Both the position numbers and the translations under genes were made by a program. Of a DNA stretch of 7,006 bases, positions 6,280-7,006 are shown in pieces. The notes under the pieces were generated by a model. That model was not told where the DNA came from, did no database searches, and worked only from the letters and a program-made list of their open reading frames with translations. This stretch comes from Bacillota bacterium (GTDB lineage Bacteria; Bacillota; Clostridia; Christensenellales; Pumilibacteraceae): positions 1 through 7,006 of the forward strand of contig WQZE01000050.1 of the NCBI GenBank assembly GCA_009780875.1. The letters run 5' to 3'. Within the stretch, counting starts at the first letter, position 1. Each line of letters begins with the position of its first letter.

Positions 6280-6693
6280 TTACATCATTCCAAATTGCCA
6301 AATCACACCAAACTTGTCCGCCACAATGCCAAACCATTGCCCCGCATCGTTTTTTTCAAAAGATATGATTTTTTTGCCACTCTTTTCAAGTCGTGCAAAC
6401 CACTCTTGCAACTGTGCCAAATCATCCCCCGACACAACAAGACTCATATGGTTGCCCTTGGTGTACTTGTCATCCCCAGAATATTTGTCGCCGTCAAAAG
6501 AGTCATTGAACATAATACTCTTGCCAGCAATCTCCATCATTGCAAAAGACACCAAGTTTTCAAATCCACCCGGCACATCCTCTGGGTTGTAGTGGTTGAC
6601 AAAAGCCACCTCGGTGTCAAACACCTTTTCATAAAATTCTATCGCCTTGGTGCAATTGCCTTTGAACGCAATCGCCACGGTCAAATCATTCAT
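6280..6693 (-). CDS. VOC-superfamily protein (PhnB/glyoxalase-like)
   Basis: This is a 137-aa cytoplasmic protein of the vicinal-oxygen-chelate fold, closest by pattern to PhnB-like (3-demethylubiquinone methyltransferase-like) members whose substrates are unknown. The N-terminal module has FKGNCTKAIEFYEKVFDTE, a common PhnB-like pattern. The middle holds KSIMFNDSFDG and GNHMSLVV, and the end has WFGIVADKFGVIWQFG, the usual C-terminal signature. ATG at 6693 follows GGGGAGA at about 5 bp. It is the first gene after a promoter that overlaps the end of dnaN and leads into tpiA. A detoxification role (glyoxal or methylglyoxal) beside tpiA is tempting, since methylglyoxal arises from dihydroxyacetone phosphate, but that is inference. 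Confidence 0.9.
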   Translation of the reverse strand: MNDLTVAIAFKGNCTKAIEFYEKVFDTEVAFVNHYNPEDVPGGFENLVSFAMMEIAGKSIMFNDSFDGDKYSGDDKYTKGNHMSLVVSGDDLAQLQEWFARLEKSGKKIISFEKNDAGQWFGIVADKFGVIWQFGMM

Positions 6694-6718
6694 CGTTCTC
6701 TCCCCTATTTTTCATTCT

Positions 6719-6748
6719 ATTATATCGTGGCAACCACGCTTTTGTCTC
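6719..6748 (-). promoter_or_regulatory. Promoter for VOC-tpiA-FNT operon with inverted repeat in the spacer
   Basis: A consensus -10 TATAAT (6719-6724) lies 25 bp before the VOC start. The best -35 is GAGACA (6743-6748, 18-bp spacer, 4 of 6), which overlaps the dnaN stop codon. Between the two lies an inverted repeat CGTGG-CAA-CCACG (6726-6738), centred where a repressor would block polymerase. It could instead be a hairpin after dnaN, but no T run follows. Confidence 0.65.
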
Positions 6749-7006
6749 AACCCACCAATCGCAACGGCAATATCAAGTACAAGGCACCTTCCTCGCCACC
6801 GCTTGGCAAAAACAAAACGGGTGCAGATGGATTGTTGAGTTTGACCGCAATGCTCTCCGTATCAATGGCAGACAAAGCATCTGTCACAAACTTGGCATTG
6901 AAACCAATTTTGATTTCCACGCCATCCAATTTGGATAGTACCTTCTCGGTAATCGTGCCTCTCTCAGACTTGCTGCTCAAAACGACCGTGGCGGGCAAAA
7001 ATTCCA
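6747..7006 (-). CDS. dnaN: DNA polymerase III sliding clamp, C-terminal part (5' end outside window)
   Basis: The beta clamp encircles DNA and tethers the replicative polymerase and many repair proteins. The 85 residues seen are the end of its third domain: a conserved stretch VEIKIGFNAKFVTDALSAID, then ESIAVKLNNPSAPVLFLPSG, and the terminal YLILPLRL. The usual last residues MP(V/M)RL, part of the client-binding cleft in the E. coli protein, appear as LPLRL with two extra residues (VG) after them. The frame is open to the window edge. The next gene downstream is a VOC protein, not recF, which commonly follows dnaN in Firmicutes. Confidence 0.93.
   Translation of the reverse strand, partial: EFLPATVVLSSKSERGTITEKVLSKLDGVEIKIGFNAKFVTDALSAIDTESIAVKLNNPSAPVLFLPSGGEEGALYLILPLRLVG

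Noticed and set aside
1..7006. Insertion sequences, CRISPR arrays, prophage or toxin-antitoxin genes
   Set aside because: No transposase, integrase, terminal inverted repeats or spaced direct repeats were seen; the window is housekeeping and sporulation-type chromosome.

Overview
The window is a gene-dense chromosomal segment with every recognisable gene on the minus strand. It suggests a Gram-positive, fermentative member of the Firmicutes, most likely an uncultured class Clostridia lineage. The evidence is the sporulation-linked cluster DUF2953 (YtfI-type) - GerW/YtfJ - DacF-type carboxypeptidase followed by an RsuA/RluB pseudouridine synthase, sigma-A type promoters, GAGG-type ribosome binding sites, and an FNT-family anion channel beside triosephosphate isomerase. 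The coding strand is richer in G than C, as expected for leading-strand genes. I cannot name a genus.

In transcription order (high to low coordinates) the layout is as follows. The 3' end of dnaN (sliding clamp) is cut by the window edge at 7006. A promoter that overlaps the dnaN stop comes next, then a tight run of VOC-family protein, tpiA and an FNT (FocA-like) channel with gaps of about 20 bp. After that come a DUF2953 membrane protein, gerW with a candidate forespore promoter of its own, and dacF closed by a strong intrinsic terminator. rluB follows with its own near-consensus promoter. Then come a perfect-consensus promoter, a structured leader and tRNA-Ser(GCU). The last gene is a GCS2-family glutamate-cysteine ligase, cut by the window edge at position 1.

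Functionally the window splits into a central-metabolism block (tpiA plus a formate-type channel), a forespore/cell-wall block (ytfI-like, gerW, dacF), a translation block (rluB, tRNA-Ser) and a thiol-biosynthesis gene.

Two observations stand out. First, the FNT channel gene carries a run of nine G near its 3' end. In the frame as given it stops at once after a nondescript tail. One base of slippage (ten G) would replace that tail with a textbook CX2C-X9-CX2C zinc ribbon lying in what otherwise looks like intergenic DNA. This makes the gene a candidate for phase variation, programmed frameshifting or a homopolymer sequencing error. Second, a hand scan finds no copies at all of six four-base palindromes (GATC, CATG, AGCT, ACGT, CGCG, TCGA) in 7 kb, although the component trinucleotides are common. 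That points to strong, broad short-palindrome avoidance in this genome.
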